Shown here in pieces: positions 25,379-33,680 of a stretch of DNA of 64,000 nt. Made by a program: the position numbers and the translations under genes. The notes beneath the pieces were generated by a model. The model was not told the DNA's origin. It worked only from the letters and a program-made list of their open reading frames with translations, and ran no database searches. The first letter of the stretch is position 1, and each line of letters opens with the position of its first letter. Origin of the DNA: Streptomyces guryensis (GTDB lineage: Bacteria > Actinomycetota > Actinomycetes > Streptomycetales > Streptomycetaceae); NCBI RefSeq assembly GCF_021261325.1, contig NZ_JAJSBI010000009.1:124001-188000 (forward strand), written 5' to 3'.

Positions 25379-27160
25379 TCACCCGTGCCACGACCGCCAC
25401 AGCGCCGCATACGCCCCCTGGGCCGCGACGAGCTCGTCGTGGCTGCCGAGTTCGCTGATGCGGCCGTTCTCGACGACGGCGATCACATCCGCGTCATGGG
25501 CGGTGTGCAGCCGGTGGGCGATCGCAACCACCGTGCGGCCGTCGAGGACGCGGGCGAGGGAGCGCTCCAGGTGGCGTGCCGCACGGGGGTCCAGCAACGA
25601 GGTCGCCTCGTCCAGGACCAGCGTGTGCGGGTCCGCCAGCACCAGACGGGCCAGCGCGATCTGCTGGGCCTGCGCCGGGGTGAGCGCCAGCCCGCCCGAG
25701 CCGACCTCCGTGTCCAGACCGTCGTCCAGCGCACGCGCCCACCCGTCGGCGTCGACCGCGCCCAGCGCCGCCCGCAGCTCGGCGTCCGCGGCGTCCGTCC
25801 GGGCCAGCAGGAGGTTGTCGCGCAGGGACCCCACGAAGACGTGGTGCTCCTGGTTGACGAGGGCCACATGGGAGCGCACGCGCTCGGCGGGCATGCGGGA
25901 CAGCTCGGCACCGCCGAGGGTGATGCGGCCCTGCCGCGGTGCGTAGATCCCGGCCAGGAGCCTGCCCAGGGTGGACTTGCCCGCGCCTGAGGGGCCGACC
26001 AGCGCCAGCCGGGTGCCGGGCGCGACCCGCAGGGACACCTCGCGCAGCACGTCCACGCCCTCGCGGTAGCCGAAGTGCACCCGGTCCGCGTGCACGGCGC
26101 GCCCGTCCGGAGCGGACGACTCCTCGCCGGCGTCCGGTTCGATGTCCCGCACGCCGACCAGCCGGGCCAGTGACACCTGGGCCACCTGCAGCTCGTCGTA
26201 CCAGCGCAGGATCAGGTTCACAGGGTCGACGAGCATCTGCGCGATCAGCGCCCCCGTCGTCAGCTGGCCCACGCCGATCCAGCCCTGCAGGACGAACACG
26301 CCGCCGATCATCAGGACCGAGGCGAGGACCGTCACATGGGTGAGGTTGATGACGGGGAAGAGCACGGACCGCAGCCAGAGCGTGTAGTTCTCCCAGGCAG
26401 TCCATTCCTTCACTCGGCGCTCGGACAGTTCGATCCGGCGCTCGCCGAGGCGGTGCGCCTCCACGGTGCGCCCGGCGTCGACGGTCTCCGCCAGGGCGGC
26501 GGCCACCGCGGCGTACCCGGCGGCCTCGGAGCGGTAGCCGGACGGCGCCCGTTTGAAGTACCAGCGGCAGCCGGCCACCAGCAGCGGCACGGCGACCAGC
26601 ACGGCGGGCGCCAGCGGCGGCACCGTGACGACGAGACCGCCGAGCAGCAGCACCGCCCACACCACACCGATCGCCAGCTGCGGCACCGCCTCGCGCATCG
26701 CGTTGGCGAGCCGGTCGATGTCCGTCGTGATCCGGGACAGCAGGTCGCCCGTGCCCGCCCGCTCCAGGACGCCCGGCGGCAGCCCGACCGACCGTACGAG
26801 GAAGTCCTCGCGCAGGTCGGCCAGCATCCGCTCGCCGAGCATCGCCCCACGCAGCCGCACCTGCCGTACGAAGACGGCCTGGACGAGCAGCGCGAGGACG
26901 AACAGCGACACGGTGGGCGGTAGACGAAGGTCCCGTGCGCCGTCCGACACCCGCTCGACCAGGTCGCCCAGCAGCCATGGGCCCGCCATCGAGGCGAGTA
27001 CGGCCGCCGTGTTGACGGCGATCAGGACCAGGAAGGCGCGGCGGTGCCGGCGGAACAGCTCGGCCACATAGGCGCGTACGGTCGCGGGAGCGCCGACGGG
27101 CAGGGTGTGCGCCGTCGTCGGGGCCGCCGGGTCGTACGCCGGTGGCGCCACGCCGATCAT
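25379..27160 (-). CDS. ABC exporter half-transporter with intact P-loop (second subunit)
   Basis: 593 aa, type IV exporter fold: six hydrophobic helices (about 40-320) followed by the nucleotide-binding domain. Walker A GPSGAGKST and Walker B HTLVLDEATSLLD are intact, but the signature is degenerate, reading LTPAQAQQIAL where LSGGQ is expected. Start ATG 27160 overlaps the stop of the upstream half-transporter by four nt, so the two are coupled. The two proteins should form a heterodimer in the plasma membrane. Substrate not predictable; multidrug-like or lipid-like cargo is usual for this class. Confidence 0.9.
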   Translation of the reverse strand: MIGVAPPAYDPAAPTTAHTLPVGAPATVRAYVAELFRRHRRAFLVLIAVNTAAVLASMAGPWLLGDLVERVSDGARDLRLPPTVSLFVLALLVQAVFVRQVRLRGAMLGERMLADLREDFLVRSVGLPPGVLERAGTGDLLSRITTDIDRLANAMREAVPQLAIGVVWAVLLLGGLVVTVPPLAPAVLVAVPLLVAGCRWYFKRAPSGYRSEAAGYAAVAAALAETVDAGRTVEAHRLGERRIELSERRVKEWTAWENYTLWLRSVLFPVINLTHVTVLASVLMIGGVFVLQGWIGVGQLTTGALIAQMLVDPVNLILRWYDELQVAQVSLARLVGVRDIEPDAGEESSAPDGRAVHADRVHFGYREGVDVLREVSLRVAPGTRLALVGPSGAGKSTLGRLLAGIYAPRQGRITLGGAELSRMPAERVRSHVALVNQEHHVFVGSLRDNLLLARTDAADAELRAALGAVDADGWARALDDGLDTEVGSGGLALTPAQAQQIALARLVLADPHTLVLDEATSLLDPRAARHLERSLARVLDGRTVVAIAHRLHTAHDADVIAVVENGRISELGSHDELVAAQGAYAALWRSWHG

Positions 27161-28962
27161 GCTGTCTCCTCGATCTCTTCCAGTGCGTTCAGTACGTGGT
27201 CTTCTTCGAGTACGCCGCTCAGGGCGGCCTCGTCCTCGGTCTCCCGGGTCACCACCGCCCGGTAGCGGGGCTCGGTGTGCACCAGTTCGCGGTGCACGCC
27301 CACCGCGGCGACCTCGCCCTCGTGGACGAGCACGACCCGGTCCGCGTGGTCCAGGAGCAGCGGCGAGGAGGTGAACACCACCGTCGTGCGCCCCTCCCGA
27401 AGGGCGCGCACGCCCTCCGCGATCCGCGCCTCGGTGTGTGAGTCCACGGCCGAGGTCGGCTCGTCCAGAACGAGCACCGCCGGGTCGGTGACCAGCGACC
27501 GGGCCAGCGCGAGCCGCTGCCGCTGCCCACCGGACAGCGACCGCCCGCGCTCGGTGATCCGGGTGTCCATCGGGTCCTCGGCGTCCAACGACCCCTGGGC
27601 GAGCGCCTCCAGGACGTCCCCGCACTGGGCGGCCGCCAGCGCGTCGCGCGCGTCGACATGGCCCGAACCGGGCACGTCGAGCAGCTCGCGCAGGGAACCG
27701 GACAGCAGCACCGGGTCCTTGTCCTGGACGAGCACCGCCTCCCGGGCTGTGTCCAGCGGCAGCTCGTCGAGAGGGACGCCGCCCAGCAGGACGGAGTCAC
27801 TCTGCTCGGCGGGGTGTCCGCCGAGCCGTTCGGCGAGCAGGCCCGCCGCGTCCGGGTCGCCGCACACCACCGCGGTCAGCCGGCCGGAGGGTGCGAGCAG
27901 CCCGGTAGCCGGGTCGTACAGGTCCCCGGAGGGGACGTCGGCCGTGCGTGAGCCCTCGGTGTCCGTGGCCCGTTCCAGCGACAGCACGCGCGCCGCCCGC
28001 TTGGCGGAGGGCCGTGAGAAGGAGTACGCCATGGCGATCTCCTCGAAGTGCCGCAACGGATAGGTCAGCACCATCACCGAGCTGTAGACGGTGACCAGTT
28101 CACCGACGGTGATGCGGCCCTGGCGGGCCAGGTGGACGCCGTACCAGACGACCACGACCATCAGCAGACCCGGCAGCAGCACCTGGATCGCGGAGATCAG
28201 GGACCACATGCGGGCGCTGCGCACGGCCGCGTGCCGGACCTCCTGGGAGGCGCGGCGGTAGCGGTCGAGGAACAGCTCCTCGCCGCCGATGCCGCGCAGT
28301 ACGCGCAGTCCGGCGACGGTGTCCGAGGCCAGTTCGGTGGCCCGCCCCGCCTTCTCGCGCTGGAGGTCGGCCCGCCGGGTCGCCCGCGGCAGCAGGGGCA
28401 GCACCGCGATGGCCAGCAGGGGCAGGCCCGCGGCGACGACCACGCCGAGCGCCGGCTGGTAGACGAGCAGGGCGACGCAGACGAGCACCACGGTGAGGGC
28501 CGCCGCAGTGAACCGCGAGACGGCCTCCACGAACCAGCCGATCTTCTCGACGTCACCGGTGGAGACGGCCACGACCTCACCGGCCGCGACGCGCCGCGTC
28601 AGCGCCGAGCCCAGTACCGCGGCCCTGCGGGCGAGCAGCTGCTGGACGCGGGCGGCGGCCGTGATCCAGTTGGTGACCGCGGCGCGGTGCAGGAACGTGT
28701 CGCCGAGTGCGGTGCCGAAGCCGGCCAGCGCCAGCAGCGCACCCGCGAGGGCGAGTCGGCTGCCCGAGCGGTCGACGACGGCCTGGATGGCGGTGCCGAC
28801 ACAGAAGGGCAGCGCGGAGACCGACACGAAGTGCAGCAGGCCCCAGGCCAGTGACTTGAACTGACCGCCCAGTTGATTACGGCCCAGCCACCAGAGGAAT
28901 CGGGGACCCGAGCGCGCGTCCGGCACACCGGGGTCGGAATACGGAAGGTCTTGAATCTGCAT
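27157..28962 (-). CDS. ABC exporter half-transporter lacking the P-loop (first subunit)
   Basis: 601 aa with about six membrane helices and a C-terminal ATPase domain. The P-loop is missing: where GxxGxGKST is expected the sequence reads CGDPDAAGLLAERLGG, without the lysine. The signature LSGGQRQRLALARSL and Walker B VLVLDEPTSAVD are canonical. It thus complements its partner, which has a P-loop but no LSGGQ: the pair can build only one consensus ATP site. ATG 28962 opens MQIQDLPYSDPG. Divergent from the L,D-transpeptidase gene. Confidence 0.9.
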   Translation of the reverse strand: MQIQDLPYSDPGVPDARSGPRFLWWLGRNQLGGQFKSLAWGLLHFVSVSALPFCVGTAIQAVVDRSGSRLALAGALLALAGFGTALGDTFLHRAAVTNWITAAARVQQLLARRAAVLGSALTRRVAAGEVVAVSTGDVEKIGWFVEAVSRFTAAALTVVLVCVALLVYQPALGVVVAAGLPLLAIAVLPLLPRATRRADLQREKAGRATELASDTVAGLRVLRGIGGEELFLDRYRRASQEVRHAAVRSARMWSLISAIQVLLPGLLMVVVVWYGVHLARQGRITVGELVTVYSSVMVLTYPLRHFEEIAMAYSFSRPSAKRAARVLSLERATDTEGSRTADVPSGDLYDPATGLLAPSGRLTAVVCGDPDAAGLLAERLGGHPAEQSDSVLLGGVPLDELPLDTAREAVLVQDKDPVLLSGSLRELLDVPGSGHVDARDALAAAQCGDVLEALAQGSLDAEDPMDTRITERGRSLSGGQRQRLALARSLVTDPAVLVLDEPTSAVDSHTEARIAEGVRALREGRTTVVFTSSPLLLDHADRVVLVHEGEVAAVGVHRELVHTEPRYRAVVTRETEDEAALSGVLEEDHVLNALEEIEETA

Positions 28963-29095
28963 GACGACTGACGTCCCAGTGGCTCGTGTCAGGGGGTGGG
29001 GGGAGCCGCGAACGGCGGCAGCAAACCGTGACAGGTTCGCGTCGCAGCGTGGTCGGAGGCAAACGGTTTTCCGTGGAGCCGTACAGAATGGGGCG

Positions 29096-29833
29096 ATGCG
29101 AAAGATCGGTGCACCGCGTGCGGCGGTCGCGGTGGCGGCCCTGGGAACCCTTCTGACGGCCCTGTCTGCCTGCGGCGGCGCGCAGGACAGCAGTACCGCA
29201 GAGACAGGAGCCGCCGGCAACATGGCCGCCACGCGCGCGCGTACCGCCGATCGCACCCGCATCCCCGGCATCGGCGACCGTTTGGGACAGCGGATTCCCG
29301 CGAACTCCCGTCAGGTCGTGGCGGTCTACGGCGCGGGCAGGGACTCCGCGGACGCCACGGTCGTGCTGTACACGAAGCACGGCTCGGCCTGGGAGCGGAC
29401 CCGCAGCTGGCCGGCGCACAACGGCAGGAAAGGGTGGACCGCCGACCACCACGAGGGCGACCGGCGCAGCCCCGTCGGCGTGTTCACCCTCACCGACGCG
29501 GGCGGCGTCCTGCCCGACCCCGGCGCCCGGCTCCCGTACACCCGCGACGCGTCCTTCGCGGCCCCGCGCCAGTGGGCCGCATCGCACTGGCACGACTTCG
29601 ACTACGTCATCGCCATCGACTACAACCGGGTCAGGGGCACCGCGCCCAACGATCCGACCCGCCCCGAGGGCGAGGCGAAGGGCGGCAGCATCTGGCTGCA
29701 CATGGACCACGGCACCGGTACGTCGGCCTGCGTCAGCCTGTCCAGGGCAGCGATGGAGTACCTGCTGCGCACGCTCGACCCGGATCGGCATCCCGTGGTG
29801 GTGATGGGGGACAGAGCGGACCTGGAGGCATAG
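29096..29833 (+). CDS. L,D-transpeptidase-family (YkuD-like) lipoprotein
   Basis: 245 aa. The signal ends in LSACGG, a lipobox, so the protein is probably anchored on the outer face of the membrane. The YkuD-type catalytic segment is seen as a conserved HMDHGTGTSACVSLS, with Cys212 as nucleophile and the upstream His residues. Such enzymes form 3-3 peptidoglycan cross-links or attach proteins to the wall; relatives in Streptomyces are often annotated only as L,D-transpeptidase catalytic domain proteins. ATG 29096 is preferred to the far upstream ATG at 28961 because it opens the signal peptide. Confidence 0.85.
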   Translation: MRKIGAPRAAVAVAALGTLLTALSACGGAQDSSTAETGAAGNMAATRARTADRTRIPGIGDRLGQRIPANSRQVVAVYGAGRDSADATVVLYTKHGSAWERTRSWPAHNGRKGWTADHHEGDRRSPVGVFTLTDAGGVLPDPGARLPYTRDASFAAPRQWAASHWHDFDYVIAIDYNRVRGTAPNDPTRPEGEAKGGSIWLHMDHGTGTSACVSLSRAAMEYLLRTLDPDRHPVVVMGDRADLEA

Positions 29834-29890
29834 CACTTCTGACGGAGGCCTCATTGCCACGAGGCGCCGACTGCCCGTAGAACACCGGCC

Positions 29891-31486
29891 ATGAAGAGAC
29901 GGATCGTCATGTCCATGCTCGCGGGAGCGTCCCTCCTGGCGAGCACCCTCCTCGGGGCGGGCCCGGCGCGAGCCGCCGACGTGCCCGCGGAGTTCGGCAC
30001 CGACTGGCACGACCCGGTGACCGCCGCCCCGCCGATCACCAAGCCGGCCGGCAAGTCCTGCCAAGTCACCCTCGCCGAGGCCCAGTTCAAGGACTTCACC
30101 CCCTACAAGGGAACGTACACACCCCCCGACGGCTGCGGCGACCGCTGGAGCAAGGTGGTGCTGCGCCTCGACGGCAAGGTCAAGGGGCGGCAGTTCGACC
30201 GGCTCGGCTATCTGCACGTCGGCGGGGTCGAGATCCTTCGCACGTCCACCCCCGAGCCCTCGCCCGACGGCATCGGATGGTCCGTCGAGAAGGACGTCAC
30301 GCGCTACAGCGACACCTTCCGCAGCAGGCAGGACGTCGAGATGCTCATCGGGAACGTCGTCGACGACACCTACACCGGCGTGATCGACGTCAAGGCCACG
30401 CTGACCTTCTACCCGGGCAGGCCGGCCGCCGCGCCCGCGGACAAGGTCCTCACCCTCGGCGACGGCAACACCCTCACCACCCCGCGCAACAGCGAACGCA
30501 TCCTCGCCGAGGTGTACGCCACCGGATCGGGCGGCGGCTGCGAGGAGTTCTGGTACCTCGCGGTGCCCGCCAAGGCGCCGTATTCCTGCCAGGCCGACGG
30601 CGGCCCCTACCGTGAGGTGCAGATCAAGGTCGACGGCCAACTGGCCGGAATCGCCGCACCGTTCCCGCACGTGTGGACCGGAGGCTGGTCCAATCCCTTC
30701 CTCTGGTACGTCGTTCCGGCACCGCGCGCCTTCGATGTCAAGCCGATCGAATACGACCTGACCCCCTTCGCGGGGCTGCTCAATGACGGCCGCCCGCACA
30801 AGGTCGACGTCTCGGTCGTGGGCGTGCCCGAGGGGCAGAGCGGCTGGAGCGCGCCGGTCAATGTGCTCGTCTGGCAGGACGCCGGGCGGGCGCACGTGCC
30901 CGGGAAGCTCACCCTCGACCGGGCGGGCGACCTCGCGAACTCCTCCACGTATACGGCCGGTTCGCCGGAGCGGGTGGACACGCAGGCCGGTCACCGCCTG
31001 ACGGTCTCCGGATACGTCGACACCTCGCACGGGCGCGTGACCACCACGTTCAGCCGCACGCTCGCCAACACCTCCGCGCACCAGTGGACCGACGGCGAGA
31101 ACGTCGACAGCCTCGACGCCACCTGGAACGACGACGAGTCGGTCACCGTCGAGGGGCGTGGGCCGGCCCGCACGACGCTCACCCACCGCACCTACACGAT
31201 GGACGGCTCGACCACGATCGGCGGCGACGCCCGGCTGCGCACCGTGCTGACGCTCGGCGACCGTGCCGCCGTCGTCGAGACGCGCGGCGGCCGGCGGACA
31301 AGCTGGTCGCGGCTGGACGACACGGTCACCGGCGACGCCGGCTACACGACGGGCGTGCCGCGCGACCAGCGGCATGCGGTCGGCACGACCGGCGAGCGGT
31401 ACCGGCTGTACGGCTCGGCGGGCTGCTACGACCGCTCCCTGACGACCGTTCAGGGGGTGCTCACGGAGGATCGGGACGGCTGCTGA
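29891..31486 (+). CDS. Secreted peptide-N4-(N-acetyl-glucosaminyl)asparagine amidase (PNGase A type)
   Basis: 531 aa exported protein with a Sec signal of about 28 residues ending GPARA. It matches the PNGase A family, which cleaves the amide bond between N-glycan and asparagine. Supporting strings are KGTYTPPDGCGDRWSKVVL, WSVEKDVTRYSDTF, GGCEEFWYLAVP and TGGWSNPFLW. Several paired cysteines suit an extracellular protein. This is a complete-length family member. In a soil actinomycete it could release glycans or peptides from plant or fungal glycoproteins. Stands alone on its strand. Confidence 0.85.
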   Translation: MKRRIVMSMLAGASLLASTLLGAGPARAADVPAEFGTDWHDPVTAAPPITKPAGKSCQVTLAEAQFKDFTPYKGTYTPPDGCGDRWSKVVLRLDGKVKGRQFDRLGYLHVGGVEILRTSTPEPSPDGIGWSVEKDVTRYSDTFRSRQDVEMLIGNVVDDTYTGVIDVKATLTFYPGRPAAAPADKVLTLGDGNTLTTPRNSERILAEVYATGSGGGCEEFWYLAVPAKAPYSCQADGGPYREVQIKVDGQLAGIAAPFPHVWTGGWSNPFLWYVVPAPRAFDVKPIEYDLTPFAGLLNDGRPHKVDVSVVGVPEGQSGWSAPVNVLVWQDAGRAHVPGKLTLDRAGDLANSSTYTAGSPERVDTQAGHRLTVSGYVDTSHGRVTTTFSRTLANTSAHQWTDGENVDSLDATWNDDESVTVEGRGPARTTLTHRTYTMDGSTTIGGDARLRTVLTLGDRAAVVETRGGRRTSWSRLDDTVTGDAGYTTGVPRDQRHAVGTTGERYRLYGSAGCYDRSLTTVQGVLTEDRDGC

Positions 31487-31528
31487 GGCCGGTGGTGTGC
31501 GATGTGTCACATGGGGTGTGATTTACAT

Positions 31529-31625
31529 GTCCGCAACACGGAGGTTGCGGACGGGATCATCCGGAGCGCGAAAGTGATCGTCACGGAAGCCGCTTTCCGT
31601 ATCGCAGAAGTCCCCCCGGCTTCTG
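31529..31625 (+). promoter_or_regulatory. Three inverted repeats upstream of dctA
   Basis: The 168-nt gap before dctA holds GTCCGCAAC-N6-GTTGCGGAC (31529-31552), ACGGAA-N6-TTCCGT (31584-31601) and CAGAAG-N9-CTTCTG (31605-31625). The first, a 9-bp perfect palindrome, looks like a repressor operator; the last ends 29 nt before the GTG and could affect translation. Ligand and protein are unknown. Confidence 0.5.
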
Positions 31626-31654
31626 TGAGGTTGACGTCCCCACTAGGAGTGCCC

Positions 31655-33001
31655 GTGCCGCCGTCCGTCCCGTCCGCCCCGCGACGCGTCGCACACATAC
31701 TGCGTACCTCTCTCTTCGTGCAGGTTCTCTGTGCGCTCGTACTCGGAATCGTCGTCGGGAAGCTGTGGCCCGGCTTCGCCGCGGACCTCCAGCCGCTCGG
31801 CGACGGTTTCACCCGGCTCATCAAGACGATCATCTCGCCGCTGGTGTTCTGCGTGGTCGTCGTCGGTATCGCCAAGGCCGGTGACCTCAAGGCCTTCGGC
31901 CGGATCGGGCTCAAGGCCCTGATCTGGTTCGAGGTCGCGAGCACCGCGGCGCTGATCATCGGCCTGGTCGCCGCCAACGTCGTCCAGCCCGGTTCGGGCA
32001 TGCACGTCGACCCCTCCACGCTGAGCACCAAGGCGGTCGACGCGAAGACGGGCGGCGGCGCGCTGCCCTCGACGACCGAGTTCATCGTCAACGCGCTGCC
32101 CACCAGTTTCATGGGCGCCTTCGCCGAGAACTCCCTGCTCCAGGTGCTCGTCCTGGCCTGTCTGGTGGGTGCCGCACTGCTGCATCTCGGCCACACCAAG
32201 GTGCCGCAGGTGCTGCCTGCGATCGAGCAGGCACAGGAGATCATCTTCGCGATCGTCGGCTTCGTCATGCGGCTGGCCCCGATCGCGGTGTTCGGCGCGA
32301 TGGCCGTTCTGATCGGCCAGTACGGGCTCGGGGTGATCGAGACGTACGCCAAGCTGATCATCCTGTGCTACGTCGCCGCGGCGCTGTTCGTCGCGCTGCT
32401 CGCCGTCGCCCTGCGCATGGTCACCGGGCTGAGTCTGTGGAAGTTCCTGCGCTATATCCGCGAGGAGATGCTCCTCGCGCTCGGCACCGCGTCCACGGAG
32501 TCCGTCATGCCGCGGGTGATGCAGAAGCTGCGCAAGGCCGGCGCCCGCGACGACGCGGTGGGCCTGGTGCTGCCCACGGGCTACTCCTTCAACCTCGACG
32601 GAGCCTCGCTCTACCTCTCCATCGGCACACTGTTCATCGCCCAGGCCGTCGGCGTCGACCTCAGCCTGGGCCAGCAGATCACCGTCGTCCTGGTCCTGAT
32701 GCTGACCAGTAAGGGCATGGCCGGCATCCCCGGTTCCGCCTTCCTCGCCCTGTCCGCGACCGCCTCCTCGCTGGGGGCCATCCCCGCCGGAGCGGTGGCG
32801 CTGCTGCTGGGGGTTGACCGGATCATGGACTCGATGCGCGTGGTGACGAACCTGCTCGGCAACTGCGTCGCCGTGTTCGCGGTGTCGCGCTGGGAGGGGG
32901 CGCTGGACGTGGAGCGGGCGAAGAAGGTGCTGGACGGTTCGGCCGGCGCTGACGAGTCGGAGTCCTCGGTGTCGGAGCCGACGGTGCCTGTCGCCCAGTA
33001 G
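31655..33001 (+). CDS. dctA: C4-dicarboxylate/H+ (Na+) symporter DctA
   Basis: 448 aa DAACS-family transporter that imports succinate, fumarate and malate with cations. About eight membrane helices plus re-entrant loops. Family signatures: STESVMPRVMQKL, LPTGYSFNLDGASLYLS (the substrate/cation site) and a later GIPGSAFLALSA. GTG 31655 has AGGAG 5 nt upstream; GTG 31649 is possible. A strong terminator hairpin follows the stop. Confidence 0.93.
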   Translation: MPPSVPSAPRRVAHILRTSLFVQVLCALVLGIVVGKLWPGFAADLQPLGDGFTRLIKTIISPLVFCVVVVGIAKAGDLKAFGRIGLKALIWFEVASTAALIIGLVAANVVQPGSGMHVDPSTLSTKAVDAKTGGGALPSTTEFIVNALPTSFMGAFAENSLLQVLVLACLVGAALLHLGHTKVPQVLPAIEQAQEIIFAIVGFVMRLAPIAVFGAMAVLIGQYGLGVIETYAKLIILCYVAAALFVALLAVALRMVTGLSLWKFLRYIREEMLLALGTASTESVMPRVMQKLRKAGARDDAVGLVLPTGYSFNLDGASLYLSIGTLFIAQAVGVDLSLGQQITVVLVLMLTSKGMAGIPGSAFLALSATASSLGAIPAGAVALLLGVDRIMDSMRVVTNLLGNCVAVFAVSRWEGALDVERAKKVLDGSAGADESESSVSEPTVPVAQ

Positions 33002-33014
33002 CTCGGAGTGCCCT

Positions 33015-33127
33015 GGTTCGCGGGCGGCTGCGGGTGGTTCGTGGCTTGTCGCGCAGTTCCCCGCGCCCCTGAAGGGCGCGGGGAACTGCGCGATCAACCC
33101 CCACTCACCCGCAGCCGCCCGCGAACC
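33015..33127. terminator. Nested 22 bp + 19 bp hairpin between dctA and the marR gene
   Basis: An outer perfect stem of 22 bp (33015-33036 with 33106-33127) encloses an inner perfect stem of 19 bp (33050-33068 with 33074-33092, loop CTGAA). The inner GTTCCCCGCGCCC...GGGCGCGGGGAAC element belongs to a type of palindrome I recall as frequent in Streptomyces intergenic DNA. It fits exactly between two convergent genes and must terminate both. Confidence 0.85.
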
Positions 33128-33128
33128 G

Positions 33129-33587
33129 TCAAGCCCCCTGGCTGCAGCGCTCCGGCGCCCCGTCCACCAGCGTGTCCAGCAGCCCGCCCAGCACCTCGCG
33201 CTGATCATCGTTCAGCGGCGCCAGGATCTCCGCCGCAGCCGACCTGCGTGCTTCGCGCAACTCCCGCAGCGCCTTCCGCCCGTCGTCCGTGAGCTCGATC
33301 CGGATGACCCGGCGATTGGCCGGATCCGGCACCCTCCGCACCTTGCCACCCGCCTCCAGCCCGTCGACCAGCGTCGTCACGGCCCGGGGGACCACCTCGA
33401 GGCGTTCGGCCAGGTCGGCCATGCGCGGCGGTGAGCTCCAGTGCGCCAGTGTGCGCAGCAGCCGGGACTGGGCCGGGGTGACGCCCAGGCCGCACTGCTC
33501 GATGTGCCGCTTCTGGATGCGGTGCACACGGCGGGTGAACCGCAGCAGCTGCTCGGCGAGCAGGCTGTCGGAATCGGGGGTGGCCAT
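33129..33587 (-). CDS. MarR-family transcriptional regulator
   Basis: 152 aa winged-helix regulator. The HTH (PPRMADLAERLEVVPRAVTTLVDGLEAGG), wing (RVPDPANRRVIRIELTDDGRKAL) and terminal dimerisation helices are all present. Divergent from an ABC exporter gene with 93 nt between starts and an operator-like palindrome there, so it probably represses that exporter and responds to its substrate. Confidence 0.9.
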   Translation of the reverse strand: MATPDSDSLLAEQLLRFTRRVHRIQKRHIEQCGLGVTPAQSRLLRTLAHWSSPPRMADLAERLEVVPRAVTTLVDGLEAGGKVRRVPDPANRRVIRIELTDDGRKALRELREARRSAAAEILAPLNDDQREVLGGLLDTLVDGAPERCSQGA

Positions 33588-33611
33588 GCGGGAACAATAT
33601 CAGGATCTAAT

Positions 33612-33636
33612 TCATTGTGAGCATAGGTAACAATGA
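33612..33636. promoter_or_regulatory. Candidate MarR operator
   Basis: TCATTGT-N11-ACAATGA, a 7-bp perfect inverted repeat with the spacing usual for MarR sites, in the gap between the marR-type and exporter genes. The AT-rich setting contrasts with the flanking DNA. Confidence 0.55.
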
Positions 33637-33680
33637 GCTAAGCTCCGCCAGTCCTCGTCACCTCACTCCCTAGGAGTCCA

